From Catonella massiliensis (GTDB taxonomy: Bacteria; Bacillota; Clostridia; Lachnospirales; Lachnospiraceae), in the NCBI RefSeq assembly GCF_016651435.1, contig NZ_JAEPRJ010000001.1:1426001-1490000 (forward strand): a DNA stretch of 64,000 bases. Direction: 5' to 3'. The translations under genes and the position numbers were made by a program. This document shows positions 18,473 through 31,013 of this stretch, piece by piece; position 1 is the first letter of the stretch; the number at the start of each line of letters is the position of its first letter. The notes under the pieces are model-generated. The model was given only the letters and a program-made list of their open reading frames with translations. It was not told where the DNA came from and made no database searches.

Positions 18473-20472
18473 TACCTTCCTCCAACTGCCTCTTTTACTT
18501 CATTCAAATAATCTTCATAAATCTGTGGCTCACCTGATACATATTCAATCAGGTTATCACCTGTTATTTCAAGTGCCTTCTCATTTATTTCTTCAACAAG
18601 AAGTTCATAATTTGAGCCTGTTTTTTCACCATTTGCAAGATGTGAAATCAGGTCTTTTGCCTCGTTCGACAAGACATTTATAACTGCTTGGCAGCCTGAT
18701 AGCTCAGCATTATCATAATGTTTAGTTTCAATTTCAGGCTTATTACCTTCATCAGTTATTGTTTCTTTAGCAAAATCAAATATATTTAATTGTCCAATTG
18801 ACTGACTTTCATTTTCATAACTTCCATTCACTATATGTACCTCATCTATTTTAGAGATTTGATTTATAGATGGTAATGGTATTTTAGCAGCATTTGCATC
18901 ATTTTTTGACTTAATATCACTTTCATTATTAGATTGTACTTCAGCTTTGTTAATTAAGTTTATTTCTTGCTGTCTATAATTCTTCTTACAATTATATATT
19001 TCTGAAAGTTGTCCCTCATCTCTTTCGATATCCTCTTCAAGAATGAGCCTTTTAGCAGTTTCAATATGGTCTCTTTCAATATCTTTGATTTTGCTGAGGT
19101 CTATCTCAATAGGCTTAATTATTTCAAGTTTGCCATTTTTTATTACTATGTTTTCCTCTTTTATAAAGTCAGAAATTGCCTGAATTATAGTTTCTTCAAA
19201 ACTATCTTCATACAATGCCTCAAGCATTTTTCTTTTCCAGGAGCTTAACTTAGAAATATGGCTGCCGGCATAGTAACCATAATCACTTTTATCATTGAAA
19301 AAGCATTTCTCCACCTGTTTAATCGCAGGAGGCTGTAGACTTCTCTTTGAGCCAAACATTTTCCTCATATTAACTTCAGTAAGCTTTAATATGTATCCCA
19401 CAATAGCTTTGTATTTTCCTATGTCAGGAGCATCTATTTTACGGGACTTTCCATTGAATTTATAGGTCTCAATACCATCAAGCGGGACAACCTGCTCAAA
19501 AAAGTTAGAAGGCTTAACCACTGCTCCTCTAAAGAAAGAGTATATAATCTCACTTTGTTTAGCTGTGAACAATTTTTTGATATCTGTTTCAGCCTCATTC
19601 AAAGTCTGTGAAAGTCTCTCAAGTACAAAGCAGGCACATTTTTCGATAATCTCCTGATTGCCGGATTTATAAAACTGTCCATCAGTTATCCTAAAAGATG
19701 AAAAAATTTCAACTGCTTTTAAACTCTTCCACTTAAAGTCCATCATTTCAACATATAAGCGAGGTTCAAAACCATAGTAATTAATTGGCATCAAGTCTCT
19801 ATAATACGAAAAACCTTGTAAAAGTTCATTATGGTTTACAATATAGTAGTCCCTTATCCAGGTTCGAAAATGTCCATCGATGCTGTCATCATATTTTCTA
19901 AACTCAGTCCATATATATATTAGCTTTTCAATGGTCTCTTCTGCACACTTCGTACCTATCCCGTTTAATAGTTCATATACATAACAAAACAAGTAGGATA
20001 CAGATATATCCGTTACATTAGAGTTCCTAACCTTTGTCCTCCAAGTAAAATAGGTCCTAAGCTGATTATCATTCATCCTATCATAGGTAGTATAGTAGGC
20101 TTCCAAAGGATAGGCTTTGTCTGCATCGTCACTAAAGTCCTCCATGAATTTTGCCTGTTTTAGAAAGGTCTCAGTATCCCCAAGATACCAATCACTGCTT
20201 AAACCAGCCTTCTTGCCTAAAATTCTCATCTGACGGAAGGTGGAATAAGGCTCGCTCTCAGCCACAGGCTCTTGTAGCCTCCTCTCAATACTTTCTCTTT
20301 CGTACCTTCCATTTCCCTTGTTTTCTAAAGGATCGATAAGCAGATAACCGGAATCAGATTGTGCAGGCTTTCTAATGGCTAGTTTACGAGCCTTTTCCTC
20401 CATCTTTTCTTCATCAGTTTCATCAGGCAAAATTTTCCTTAAAAATTCCATTAAGGCTTCATTTCCAAGCAT
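18472..20472 (-). CDS. sngA: TerB-N/TerB-C domain protein, Shango SngA-type
   Basis: Residues ~70-330 resemble the TerB N-terminal domain (YYTTYDRMNDNQLRTYFTWR, VSYLFCYVYELLNGIG). The last ~80 residues resemble the TerB C-terminal domain (INEKALEITGDNLIEY). A variable charged linker joins them. TerB-type proteins are linked to membrane-associated stress and phage responses, but the biochemical role here is unknown. I take the ATG at 20470-20472 (666 residues) because CGGGAG precedes it and it begins one base after the stop of the small ORF 20474-20623. An in-frame ATG at 20502 would overlap that ORF and lacks a good ribosome site. First of three coupled genes. Confidence 0.8.
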   Translation of the reverse strand: MLGNEALMEFLRKILPDETDEEKMEEKARKLAIRKPAQSDSGYLLIDPLENKGNGRYERESIERRLQEPVAESEPYSTFRQMRILGKKAGLSSDWYLGDTETFLKQAKFMEDFSDDADKAYPLEAYYTTYDRMNDNQLRTYFTWRTKVRNSNVTDISVSYLFCYVYELLNGIGTKCAEETIEKLIYIWTEFRKYDDSIDGHFRTWIRDYYIVNHNELLQGFSYYRDLMPINYYGFEPRLYVEMMDFKWKSLKAVEIFSSFRITDGQFYKSGNQEIIEKCACFVLERLSQTLNEAETDIKKLFTAKQSEIIYSFFRGAVVKPSNFFEQVVPLDGIETYKFNGKSRKIDAPDIGKYKAIVGYILKLTEVNMRKMFGSKRSLQPPAIKQVEKCFFNDKSDYGYYAGSHISKLSSWKRKMLEALYEDSFEETIIQAISDFIKEENIVIKNGKLEIIKPIEIDLSKIKDIERDHIETAKRLILEEDIERDEGQLSEIYNCKKNYRQQEINLINKAEVQSNNESDIKSKNDANAAKIPLPSINQISKIDEVHIVNGSYENESQSIGQLNIFDFAKETITDEGNKPEIETKHYDNAELSGCQAVINVLSNEAKDLISHLANGEKTGSNYELLVEEINEKALEITGDNLIEYVSGEPQIYEDYLNEVKEAVGGR

Positions 20473-20473
20473 C

Positions 20474-20623
20474 TTAAGCTCCCGTATTATTTTTTTCCAC
20501 ATCTTTTTCTATCTCGCTTACAAACTTTATATCTCCCACCAAAAATAAAGAAAGACATAAATATAATAATGAAATTATTACCGGCGTCAATGCTACAACT
20601 ACTATTAAAACAATATCCCACAT
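20474..20623 (-). CDS. Predicted 49-residue single-pass membrane protein heading the Shango operon
   Basis: Not previously listed as a gene. ATG at 20621-20623 follows a strong ribosome site (GGAGG, 6-base gap). The product starts MWDIVLIVVVALTPVI, has one hydrophobic helix (residues 4-29) and a charged tail with SEIEKDVEKN. The stop TAA is one base before the sngA ATG (TAAGATG), typical of coupled genes. It is the first ORF after the SOS-box promoter. I recognise no family. A membrane anchor or partner for the TerB-domain protein is inferred. Confidence 0.6.
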   Translation of the reverse strand: MWDIVLIVVVALTPVIISLLYLCLSLFLVGDIKFVSEIEKDVEKNNTGA

Positions 20624-20682
20624 AAGAAACCTCCATGTATGATAATGTAGAGCAAATCAAAATATAAAATAAATTTTCAAAC

Positions 20683-20696
20683 AGAACAAAAGTTCT
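20683..20696 (-). promoter_or_regulatory. LexA-type SOS box (AGAAC-N4-GTTCT)
   Basis: The perfect 14-bp palindrome AGAACAAAAGTTCT contains GAAC-N4-GTTC, the core of Gram-positive LexA boxes (B. subtilis CGAAC-N4-GTTCG). It lies just downstream of the -10 box of the Shango promoter, where bound repressor would block transcription. Confidence 0.68.
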
Positions 20697-20704
20697 TATT
20701 GTCT

Positions 20705-20733
20705 AGTATAATATAATGATAGCATTATGTCCA
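20705..20733 (-). promoter_or_regulatory. Promoter of the Shango operon
   Basis: Minus strand TGGACA (20728-20733), 17-base spacer, TATACT (20705-20710). RNA would start near 20698, at the edge of the SOS box, about 75 bases before the 49-residue ORF. Confidence 0.7.
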
Positions 20734-20774
20734 TAGATAAAAGAAGTTTTATAAGAAAAATTGTATAACGACAT

Positions 20775-20807
20775 AAAAAAACAGCCACAGATATAATATC
20801 TGCAGCC
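20775..20807 (-). terminator. Intrinsic terminator of the rRNA-tRNA operon
   Basis: A twelve-pair stem (including G-U pairs) centred on CAGATAT-T-ATATCTG, followed on the minus strand by GTTTTTTT, 13 bases after tRNA-Leu. It separates the rRNA operon from the Shango promoter. Confidence 0.8.
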
Positions 20808-20819
20808 ATTCCTCTGTAA

Positions 20820-20905
20820 TGCCGGTGACCGGGGTCGAACCGGTACGGGTATTACTACCCACGGGATTTTAAGTCCCGGGCGTCTACCAATTCCGCCACA
20901 CCGGC
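20820..20905 (-). tRNA. tRNA-Leu (anticodon UAA)
   Basis: Class II tRNA with long variable arm; acceptor GCCGGTG/CACCGGC, anticodon loop CTTAAAA. Confidence 0.95.
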
Positions 20906-20925
20906 ATACTACATAAATGCAGTAA

Positions 20926-20998
20926 TGGGACCTACAGGGCTCGAACCTGTGACCCTCTGCTTGTAAGGCAGATGCTCTCCCAGCTGAGCTAAGATCCC
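20926..20998 (-). tRNA. tRNA-Val (anticodon UAC)
   Basis: Acceptor GGGATCT/AGGTCCC, anticodon loop CTTACAA. Confidence 0.95.
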
Positions 20999-21044
20999 AA
21001 AAATAATAAAAATTTCATATGAAATTTGTTATTAAATAAAAAAA

Positions 21045-21118
21045 TGGTTCTTCGGGGACTCGAACCCAGGACCGACCGGTTATGAGCCGGTTGCTCTAAC
21101 CAACTGAGCTAAAGAACC
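21045..21118 (-). tRNA. tRNA-Met (anticodon CAU), elongator type
   Basis: Acceptor GGTTCTT/AAGAACC, anticodon loop CTCATAA. The first acceptor pair is G-C, so it is not initiator tRNA; an Ile-lysidine tRNA is not fully excluded. The T stem CTGGG/CCCCG has a U50-C64 mismatch, which is unusual. Confidence 0.88.
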
Positions 21119-21123
21119 AAAAG

Positions 21124-21195
21124 TGACTCCAAGGGGATTTGAACCCCTGTTACCGCCGTGAAAGGGCGGTGTCTTAACCGCTTGACCATGGAGCC
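21124..21195 (-). tRNA. tRNA-Glu (anticodon UUC)
   Basis: Acceptor GGCTCCA/TGGAGTC, anticodon loop CTTTCAC. Confidence 0.95.
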
Positions 21196-21227
21196 ATACA
21201 CACAATTTCGACATCTAATATGTCAAG

Positions 21228-21299
21228 CTCCCCAAGTAGGGCTCGAACCTACAACATCACGGTTAACAGCCGTGCGCTCTACCATTGAGCTATTGAGGA
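21228..21299 (-). tRNA. tRNA-Asn (anticodon GUU)
   Basis: Acceptor TCCTCAA/TTGGGGA, anticodon loop CTGTTAA. First tRNA after 23S rRNA. Confidence 0.95.
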
Positions 21300-21351
21300 A
21301 TGAATATACCTTGAAAACTGCAACCGAATCAACATCTTTTCCTTTTACTTT

Positions 21352-24245
<2,894 letters not shown>

Positions 24246-24659
24246 TTAAGTTGAGATGGGAATGCTACACGGTACATCTCCGGCGGCGCAAGCTCGCTTG
24301 CAGACGACGGTGTGTGCCGTGGAGGAGGCGTTTCTACGAAACGCCTATCACGAGCGTGAAATGCGAAGCATTTCTGCGAGTGACCCATCTCAACGGTATT
24401 TTAGATAACTCATTATGGTTCTCTTTAATTTAACACTGACTAGCGTATCAGTATTAAATCATTTTTAATAAATACATTGTTTTATTGTTCTCTCTATTAA
24501 CATTTGTCTTCGACTCTTGTTTGTCAAGAAAACAACTTCTCGATGTTGTTTCATATCTAGCTGTATATCCCTTAATGAATAAATCACTAAAAGCTATACT
24601 TGCATAAATATTTGTTCGGTATGCAGTTTTCAAGGTACATTTCAGGATATTATCCTGAG
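24246..24659 (-). other. Spacer between tRNA-Ile and 23S rRNA with a multi-branched palindromic element
   Basis: 24250-24394 is enclosed by a perfect 11-bp inverted repeat (GTTGAGATGGG / CCCATCTCAAC). Inside are three hairpins: GCAAGC-TC-GCTTGC, AGGCGTTTC-TAC-GAAACGCCT and AAATGC-GAA-GCATTT. 24616-24641 is complementary to 21302-21328 just beyond the 3' end of 23S, giving the RNase III processing stem of pre-23S rRNA. No gene is seen in the AT-rich remainder. Confidence 0.7.
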
Positions 24660-24733
<74 letters not shown>

Positions 24734-24739
24734 ATAAAT

Positions 24740-24855
24740 CTAGCAGCCACCTACTCTCCCACACCGTCTCCAGTGCAGTACCATCGGCCGCCTAGGCCTT
24801 AACCTTCGTGTTCGGGATGAGAACGGGTGTGACCCCTAGACGCATCGCCACTAGA
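24740..24855 (-). rRNA. 5S ribosomal RNA
   Basis: Contains CATCCCGAACACGAAGGTTAAG and GGAGACGGTGTGGGAGAGTA-type 5S signatures; helix I is formed by TCTAGTGGC and GCTGCTAGA. It is placed between 16S and 23S, not after 23S, and there is no 5S downstream of 23S. Confidence 0.93.
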
Positions 24856-24910
24856 CATATTTTGTTATCTCGTTGATAACTAGACAGTGAAACAATCTCT
24901 ACTTCTTCTT

Positions 24911-26450
<1,540 letters not shown>

Positions 26451-26653
26451 AGTGTTTGCCTCGTTCAAAATGAGCTGACTTTAATCTTTGCTCATTCCGT
26501 TATCGACCGGCTAAAGTCAATAAATTTTACTGTTTTTTAAAGGTGTACAAGTATTACTACTTATACGCGTTCGTTTGAATTTTCAAGATTGTCTCACTAT
26601 TTAGTTATCAAGGTTCTGTCTTAGCCTTCTTACTTTCGCAATTCAGCTCAAAC
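26451..26653 (-). other. 16S rRNA leader with processing-stalk strand
   Basis: About 200 bases between promoter and 16S. Bases 26586-26613 are complementary, with few mismatches, to 24871-24898 between 16S and 5S; together they form the RNase III stem that releases pre-16S rRNA. No ORF. Confidence 0.7.
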
Positions 26654-26682
26654 ATTCTATCATACGATTTTGCTTATGTCAA
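26654..26682 (-). promoter_or_regulatory. rRNA operon promoter
   Basis: TTGACA (26677-26682), 17-base spacer, TAGAAT (26654-26659) on the minus strand; about 200 bases ahead of 16S. Confidence 0.85.
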
Positions 26683-26715
26683 CAACTTTTTTCAAGTTTT
26701 ATTCAGCAAAATCAA

Positions 26716-26804
26716 CGGAGAAACAGGGATTTGAACCCTGGCGCCGCTATTAACGACCTACTCCCTTTCCAGGGGAGCCCCTTCAGCCTCTTGGGTATTT
26801 CTCC
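26716..26804 (-). tRNA. tRNA-Ser (anticodon GGA)
   Basis: Class II tRNA; acceptor GGAGAAA/TTTCTCC, anticodon loop CTGGAAA. No terminator is visible before the rRNA promoter, so it may feed into that operon. Confidence 0.95.
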
Positions 26805-26830
26805 AAGGCTTACACATAAACCATATAAAA

Positions 26831-26916
26831 CGGAGAAGGTGGGATTCGAACCCACGGTCCCTTTCAGGATCACCGGTTTTCAAGACCGGCTCTTTAAACC
26901 ACTCAGACACCTCTCC
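26831..26916 (-). tRNA. tRNA-Ser (anticodon UGA)
   Basis: Class II tRNA; acceptor GGAGAGG paired with CTTCTCC (one G-U), anticodon loop CTTGAAA. Confidence 0.95.
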
Positions 26917-27036
26917 AGTGACTGTCTGTAACTGTGACAGCTAGAACAGTTTAACATATACGTAAAATCTTGTCAAGTGGATTTTTAAACTTTTTTCAGG
27001 TTTTTAATTATCGTATTCTGCCTATAATTAAAAATC

Positions 27037-28047
27037 CTATTTTTGTCCCAGCTTAAGGCTTGGGACTGCGTTTAATGTCAGGTCCGAAATCAGTCCCTTT
27101 TTGTAGTCATAGTAAGCAGCCGCCCCTATCATTGCAGCATTGTCAGTACACAATATCGGTGAAGGATGATAGAACATAAAGCCCCTTCTTTCACAAGCCT
27201 CTTTCATCTCTTCTCTTAGCACTGTGTTAGAAGCAACTCCACCCGCCATGGCAATCTTCTTAAAACCAAGCTGTTTCGCACCTTCTATTGTATGACTTAC
27301 AAGTACATCTACTACAGCCTCCTGGAAGGATGCAGCTATGTCAGCTTTGTTTATTTCCTCGCCCTTCATTTCACAGGAATTGATATAATTTAGAACAGAA
27401 GACTTTAGCCCGCTGAAACTAAAGTCAAATGGGCTGTCTGCCACCTTAGCTCTAGGGAAAGCTATAGCAGCTTTATTACCTTCTTCAGATATTTTTTGAA
27501 TCTTAGGACCTCCCGGATAACCAAGCCCTATCGCCCTTGCAACCTTGTCAAATGCCTCTCCCGCTGCATCATCCCTTGTTTTACCAAGAACTTCATATTC
27601 TCCGTAGTCTTTAACTATAACCAGATTGGTGTGACCTCCCGATACAACAAGGCATAAAAAGGGCGGTTCAAGCTCCTCATTTTCTATGTAATTGGCAGAT
27701 ATATGCCCTTCGATATGATGTACTCCAATAAGAGGCTTGTTATGAGCAAAAGCTATGGACTTTGCAGCCGATACTCCAACCAAAAGAGCTCCCACCAAAC
27801 CGGGACCATAAGTGACCGCAACAGCATCTATTTCATTCATTGTAAGCGAAGCTTCTTTAAGTGCCTCATCCACTACCTGAATCACCTTTTCTATATGCTT
27901 TCTTGATGCAATTTCAGGCACAACACCACCGTACAGCTTATGTATCTCGATCTGAGACGAAATAATATTTGAAAGCACCTTCCTTCCATCCTGTACTACA
28001 GCCGCAGCTGTCTCGTCACAGGATGATTCAATCGCTAATATATTCAT
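27037..28047 (-). CDS. tsaD: tRNA N6-adenosine threonylcarbamoyltransferase TsaD
   Basis: Transfers the threonylcarbamoyl group to A37 of ANN-decoding tRNAs, with TsaB and TsaE (both in this window). Begins [17 protein letters not shown], with the metal-binding HHIEGH near residue 110 and SGGHTNL shortly after; C-terminal [14 protein letters not shown] is intact. I use the ATG at 28045-28047 (336 residues, family length). An in-frame extension to 28104 runs through a hairpin and is not credible. The gene is separate from tsaB/tsaE, 2 kb away, and has its own leader. Confidence 0.95.
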   Translation of the reverse strand: MNILAIESSCDETAAAVVQDGRKVLSNIISSQIEIHKLYGGVVPEIASRKHIEKVIQVVDEALKEASLTMNEIDAVAVTYGPGLVGALLVGVSAAKSIAFAHNKPLIGVHHIEGHISANYIENEELEPPFLCLVVSGGHTNLVIVKDYGEYEVLGKTRDDAAGEAFDKVARAIGLGYPGGPKIQKISEEGNKAAIAFPRAKVADSPFDFSFSGLKSSVLNYINSCEMKGEEINKADIAASFQEAVVDVLVSHTIEGAKQLGFKKIAMAGGVASNTVLREEMKEACERRGFMFYHPSPILCTDNAAMIGAAAYYDYKKGLISDLTLNAVPSLKLGQK

Positions 28048-28077
28048 ATTTTCACATCTTCCCTTTACTGCCAAAAC

Positions 28078-28105
28078 GATGTGGGTGCCAAATTGATTCG
28101 ACACC
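28078..28105 (-). promoter_or_regulatory. Hairpin in the tsaD leader (terminator-like)
   Basis: GTGGGTG / CACCCAC arms extend inward through G-U and A-U pairs to about 12 pairs, followed by ATCGTTTT on the minus strand. It lies about 30 bases before the tsaD start. It may end transcription from the rnz side or attenuate tsaD. Confidence 0.45.
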
Positions 28106-28254
28106 CACCTCTAAGATTTAAAATTTTAAAGTTACAAGTAATAAAAGTATCAAAACCTGCTGTATAATACTTACAGAAGAATTAATATCTAATATCATCC
28201 GTATATTTTGATTTTTGATTAACCTCGGTTATTATCAAATATGATAGTTGTCAG

Positions 28255-28836
28255 CTAAAAAGTCTTGTAAGTCAATTCCCAAAAGAGAATCTTCCATCTT
28301 CCTTTATCATCTTCTCTTAAATAGTATTTCTCATTGGTGGTCTTAAGCCCTTTGGTATCTTTAACTATATAGGACACTAAAAGATTGCAGAACTTATAGC
28401 CTCCTCGCTCTTCTCTTTCAGCCTCAGCGAGATCTTGAATAGCAATATTGGCTATCGTGGTCTTCTTACTCTTATAGTCTTCAATGTCTTTTTTAAGCTT
28501 TTCAACGTACTGATCAAGAGGATTCTTTTCAAGCAGCTGTTCATCGAAGAGTTTTTGATTCTGCTCTGCAAGCTTTTTAATCTGCTCATCAGTAAGCTCT
28601 TCATTATAGCAGCATTTCAAAATTCTGTTATATATTTTGAGTACCTCTCTGGCGTTTCCCGGATAATTATCATCTAGGTTAAGCTCCATAAGCTTCTCTA
28701 CTTCTGTTTTACTCTTTTTTAACTCCAGATTCTTAAGTCCAATGCTTCTTACAAGAAAGAAGCCGCCGATTATAAATATAGCAAGAAGAGCCATAACTAT
28801 ACCAACTACAACCGGATTTTGCGTTTTTTTGTACAT
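28255..28836 (-). CDS. Membrane-anchored protein of unknown function (DUF6715-like)
   Basis: This 193-residue protein has one N-terminal membrane helix (about residues 9-30) and a Lys/Glu-rich helical external region. The C-terminal part, with YYLREDDKGRWKILFWEL, resembles a ligand-free NTF2/DUF-type fold. It resembles the Lachnospiraceae DUF6715 group from memory only. It starts 9 bases after the rnz stop with AAGGGGG ahead of the ATG, so the two are co-transcribed. Probable envelope role; function not known. Confidence 0.6.
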   Translation of the reverse strand: MYKKTQNPVVVGIVMALLAIFIIGGFFLVRSIGLKNLELKKSKTEVEKLMELNLDDNYPGNAREVLKIYNRILKCCYNEELTDEQIKKLAEQNQKLFDEQLLEKNPLDQYVEKLKKDIEDYKSKKTTIANIAIQDLAEAEREERGGYKFCNLLVSYIVKDTKGLKTTNEKYYLREDDKGRWKILFWELTYKTF

Positions 28837-28845
28837 AAATCCCCC

Positions 28846-29760
28846 TTACTCCTCATCAACAAACATCAAATCTATACTTTTACCATCTTTTCCAAGTCTT
28901 ACATTATCAAAGATTTCTCTTACCTCTTTGATATACTGCTCAGGATGTGCCATAGCAGGACTGTAATGCGTAAGCCACATTTTTTTAGGCTTGGCAATTT
29001 GGGCAAGTTCGCAAGCCTCCTGCATGGTCATATGTTTCTTTTCTTTTGCCTTATTTACAGACTCCAAATCACCATACATGCCCTCACATATAAATAAATC
29101 GGCATCTGCAGCCATTTCTGCAATAATAGGTACAGGTCTTGTATCGGTACAGTAGGTAACCTTAAGCCCCTTCCTTTCTCCTCCCATAACCATATCGGGT
29201 GTATAGGTTTTTCCTTCATATTCAACTGTTTCACCTTTTTGAAGTCTGTTCCAACATTTTAGAGGAACCTCATTTTCTTTTGCCTTTTCAGGTAAAAATC
29301 TGCCCGCTCTATCTACTATTATATTATATCCATAGCAAATCACATTATGCTTTAGCTTAAAGGCTTCAATCTTCATTCCAAAAAACTCGAAATTACCGCC
29401 ATCTCCCTCAATCTCGACAAAGTTAACATCAAAGGGAAGTTCTTGCGCAATTATGCATAAAGACTTTATAACCCTCTCTATTCCTTTTGGGCCTAAAATT
29501 GTAATAGGCTCTGTTCTTCCTGAATTGCCAATGGATAGTAAAAGTCCCGGAATCCCGGCAACATGGTCACCATGAAAATGAGTTATACATATAAGACCTA
29601 TGGGATTTACACTCCATCCCTTCTTTTTAACGGCAACCTGAGTTCCCTCACCACAGTCTATAAGCACGCTGTTTCCATTGTATCTGGCAAGCAGTGAGGT
29701 GAGGAACCTGTTAGGTAAAGGCATCATCCCACCCGTACCTAATAAACATATATCCAGCAT
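28846..29760 (-). CDS. rnz: Ribonuclease Z
   Basis: Metallo-beta-lactamase-fold nuclease that trims the 3' end of tRNA precursors. The 304-residue product has THFHGDHVAGIPG near residue 60 (zinc-binding His and Asp), CTDTRP near 205 and LTHYSPA near 263. Most tRNAs in this window lack an encoded CCA, so they need this enzyme. AAGGAG precedes the ATG. It is followed directly by the DUF6715-like gene. Confidence 0.95.
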   Translation of the reverse strand: MLDICLLGTGGMMPLPNRFLTSLLARYNGNSVLIDCGEGTQVAVKKKGWSVNPIGLICITHFHGDHVAGIPGLLLSIGNSGRTEPITILGPKGIERVIKSLCIIAQELPFDVNFVEIEGDGGNFEFFGMKIEAFKLKHNVICYGYNIIVDRAGRFLPEKAKENEVPLKCWNRLQKGETVEYEGKTYTPDMVMGGERKGLKVTYCTDTRPVPIIAEMAADADLFICEGMYGDLESVNKAKEKKHMTMQEACELAQIAKPKKMWLTHYSPAMAHPEQYIKEVREIFDNVRLGKDGKSIDLMFVDEE

Positions 29761-29847
29761 TAAATCTCCTTAATCTCAGTTAAATACGACGTACAAAGGT
29801 TGAATAAGCGCACAAAGCCTAATCTCACCCTGAATAACTATATAATA

Positions 29848-30291
29848 TCAGATTGTAAGCGACATAAGCAAGGCATCTTCCTTAGGTTCATCATAAAAGT
29901 TCGGGCGGATTCCGTCTTCCTTAAACCCAAGCTTCTTGTACAGGCTGATTGCAGCCTCATTTCCTACTCTTACATCTAATAAAAATTTTGTTCTTTTATC
30001 TGATTTCCCATATTCAATAAGTCTATTAAGCAAAGCCTTGCCAACTCCTCTTTTTCTGGCATCTGCTCTTACTGCAACATTGCAGATTTCAGCCTCATCA
30101 AGCACTCCCCAGTAGCCGCAATATCCTATTACCTCTCCATTTTCGATAGCACAGAAATAGTGTTTATCTTCACCTTCTACACATTCCCTAAATGACTGCA
30201 GAGACCAGGGCAGTGAAAATATCGTTTTTTCAATCTCAGCCACTTCTTTACAATGTTCCGGCTTTAACTCTACTATATCAAATACATCCAT
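29848..30291 (-). CDS. rimI: Ribosomal protein S18-alanine N-acetyltransferase
   Basis: GNAT-fold acetyltransferase of 147 residues. The acetyl-CoA pyrophosphate loop VRADARKRGVGKALLN is at about residues 73-88 and the C-terminal YKKLGFKEDGIRPNFY matches RimI. It starts two bases after tsaB, an arrangement common in Firmicutes (tsaE-tsaB-rimI). The start codon overlaps the end of tsaB closely, so translation is coupled. Confidence 0.9.
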   Translation of the reverse strand: MDVFDIVELKPEHCKEVAEIEKTIFSLPWSLQSFRECVEGEDKHYFCAIENGEVIGYCGYWGVLDEAEICNVAVRADARKRGVGKALLNRLIEYGKSDKRTKFLLDVRVGNEAAISLYKKLGFKEDGIRPNFYDEPKEDALLMSLTI

Positions 30292-30293
30292 AG

Positions 30294-31013
30294 TTATTTT
30301 TTAATTCCTGTTTCTTTTTCATTTCTTTCACGCTCAGCCTGAGAAAGTCTAAGATAGACAGGCTCATGGCTTTTTGCAGTTTCCATAACACCTCTATTAT
30401 AATACATTTTTCCTAAAACTGCCACACTTCCTGCATTTTGTTTTGAAATATTGGCAGGGGCGAAGAAATGAGGGTTTACAAGCCCTTCTTCAATATTACG
30501 CTTATATACAGGCACCCCGTCTCCAAGGAAAACTATTTTTTCTCCTGCAAATTCATTGTTAAGCTCGGCTAAAAGCTCTTCCACAGCCAAAGCTCTCTGC
30601 TGTTTCAACTCAGTAAACTCGCCATTCTTAAATGTATAAAGTCCATTATAGACCTGTTCTCTTCTTGCATCCATAATAGGGCAGATTATTCCGTCAAAAA
30701 ACTGCACATTGTAGGCAAGGGCGGCAAGGGTAGGCACTGGAATAATAGGCTTATTTAGACTATAGGCAAGCCCCTTTACAGTGGCAGAGCCTATTCTAAG
30801 CCCTGTAAATGAACCGGGTCCCGCAGCTATGGCAAATGCGTCTATTTCCTTAAGGTCAAGCTCAGACATTCTAACTATCTCACTAAGCATGGGCATAAGA
30901 GTAGTAGAATGTGTCTTTTTATGCTCAACAGTGTATTCAGCCACTAGAGTCTCGTCATCAACTATTGCAACTGATGCCACTAAGCCTGAAGTATCCATAC
31001 CTAAAACTTTCAT
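30294..31013 (-). CDS. tsaB: tRNA threonylcarbamoyladenosine biosynthesis protein TsaB
   Basis: ASKHA-fold partner that supports TsaD. Begins MKVLGMDTSGLVASVAI; AAGPGSFTGLRIGSATVKGLA near residue 64 is the family signature. The 239 residues are standard. It overlaps tsaE by four bases and is followed by rimI. Confidence 0.94.
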   Translation of the reverse strand: MKVLGMDTSGLVASVAIVDDETLVAEYTVEHKKTHSTTLMPMLSEIVRMSELDLKEIDAFAIAAGPGSFTGLRIGSATVKGLAYSLNKPIIPVPTLAALAYNVQFFDGIICPIMDARREQVYNGLYTFKNGEFTELKQQRALAVEELLAELNNEFAGEKIVFLGDGVPVYKRNIEEGLVNPHFFAPANISKQNAGSVAVLGKMYYNRGVMETAKSHEPVYLRLSQAERERNEKETGIKK

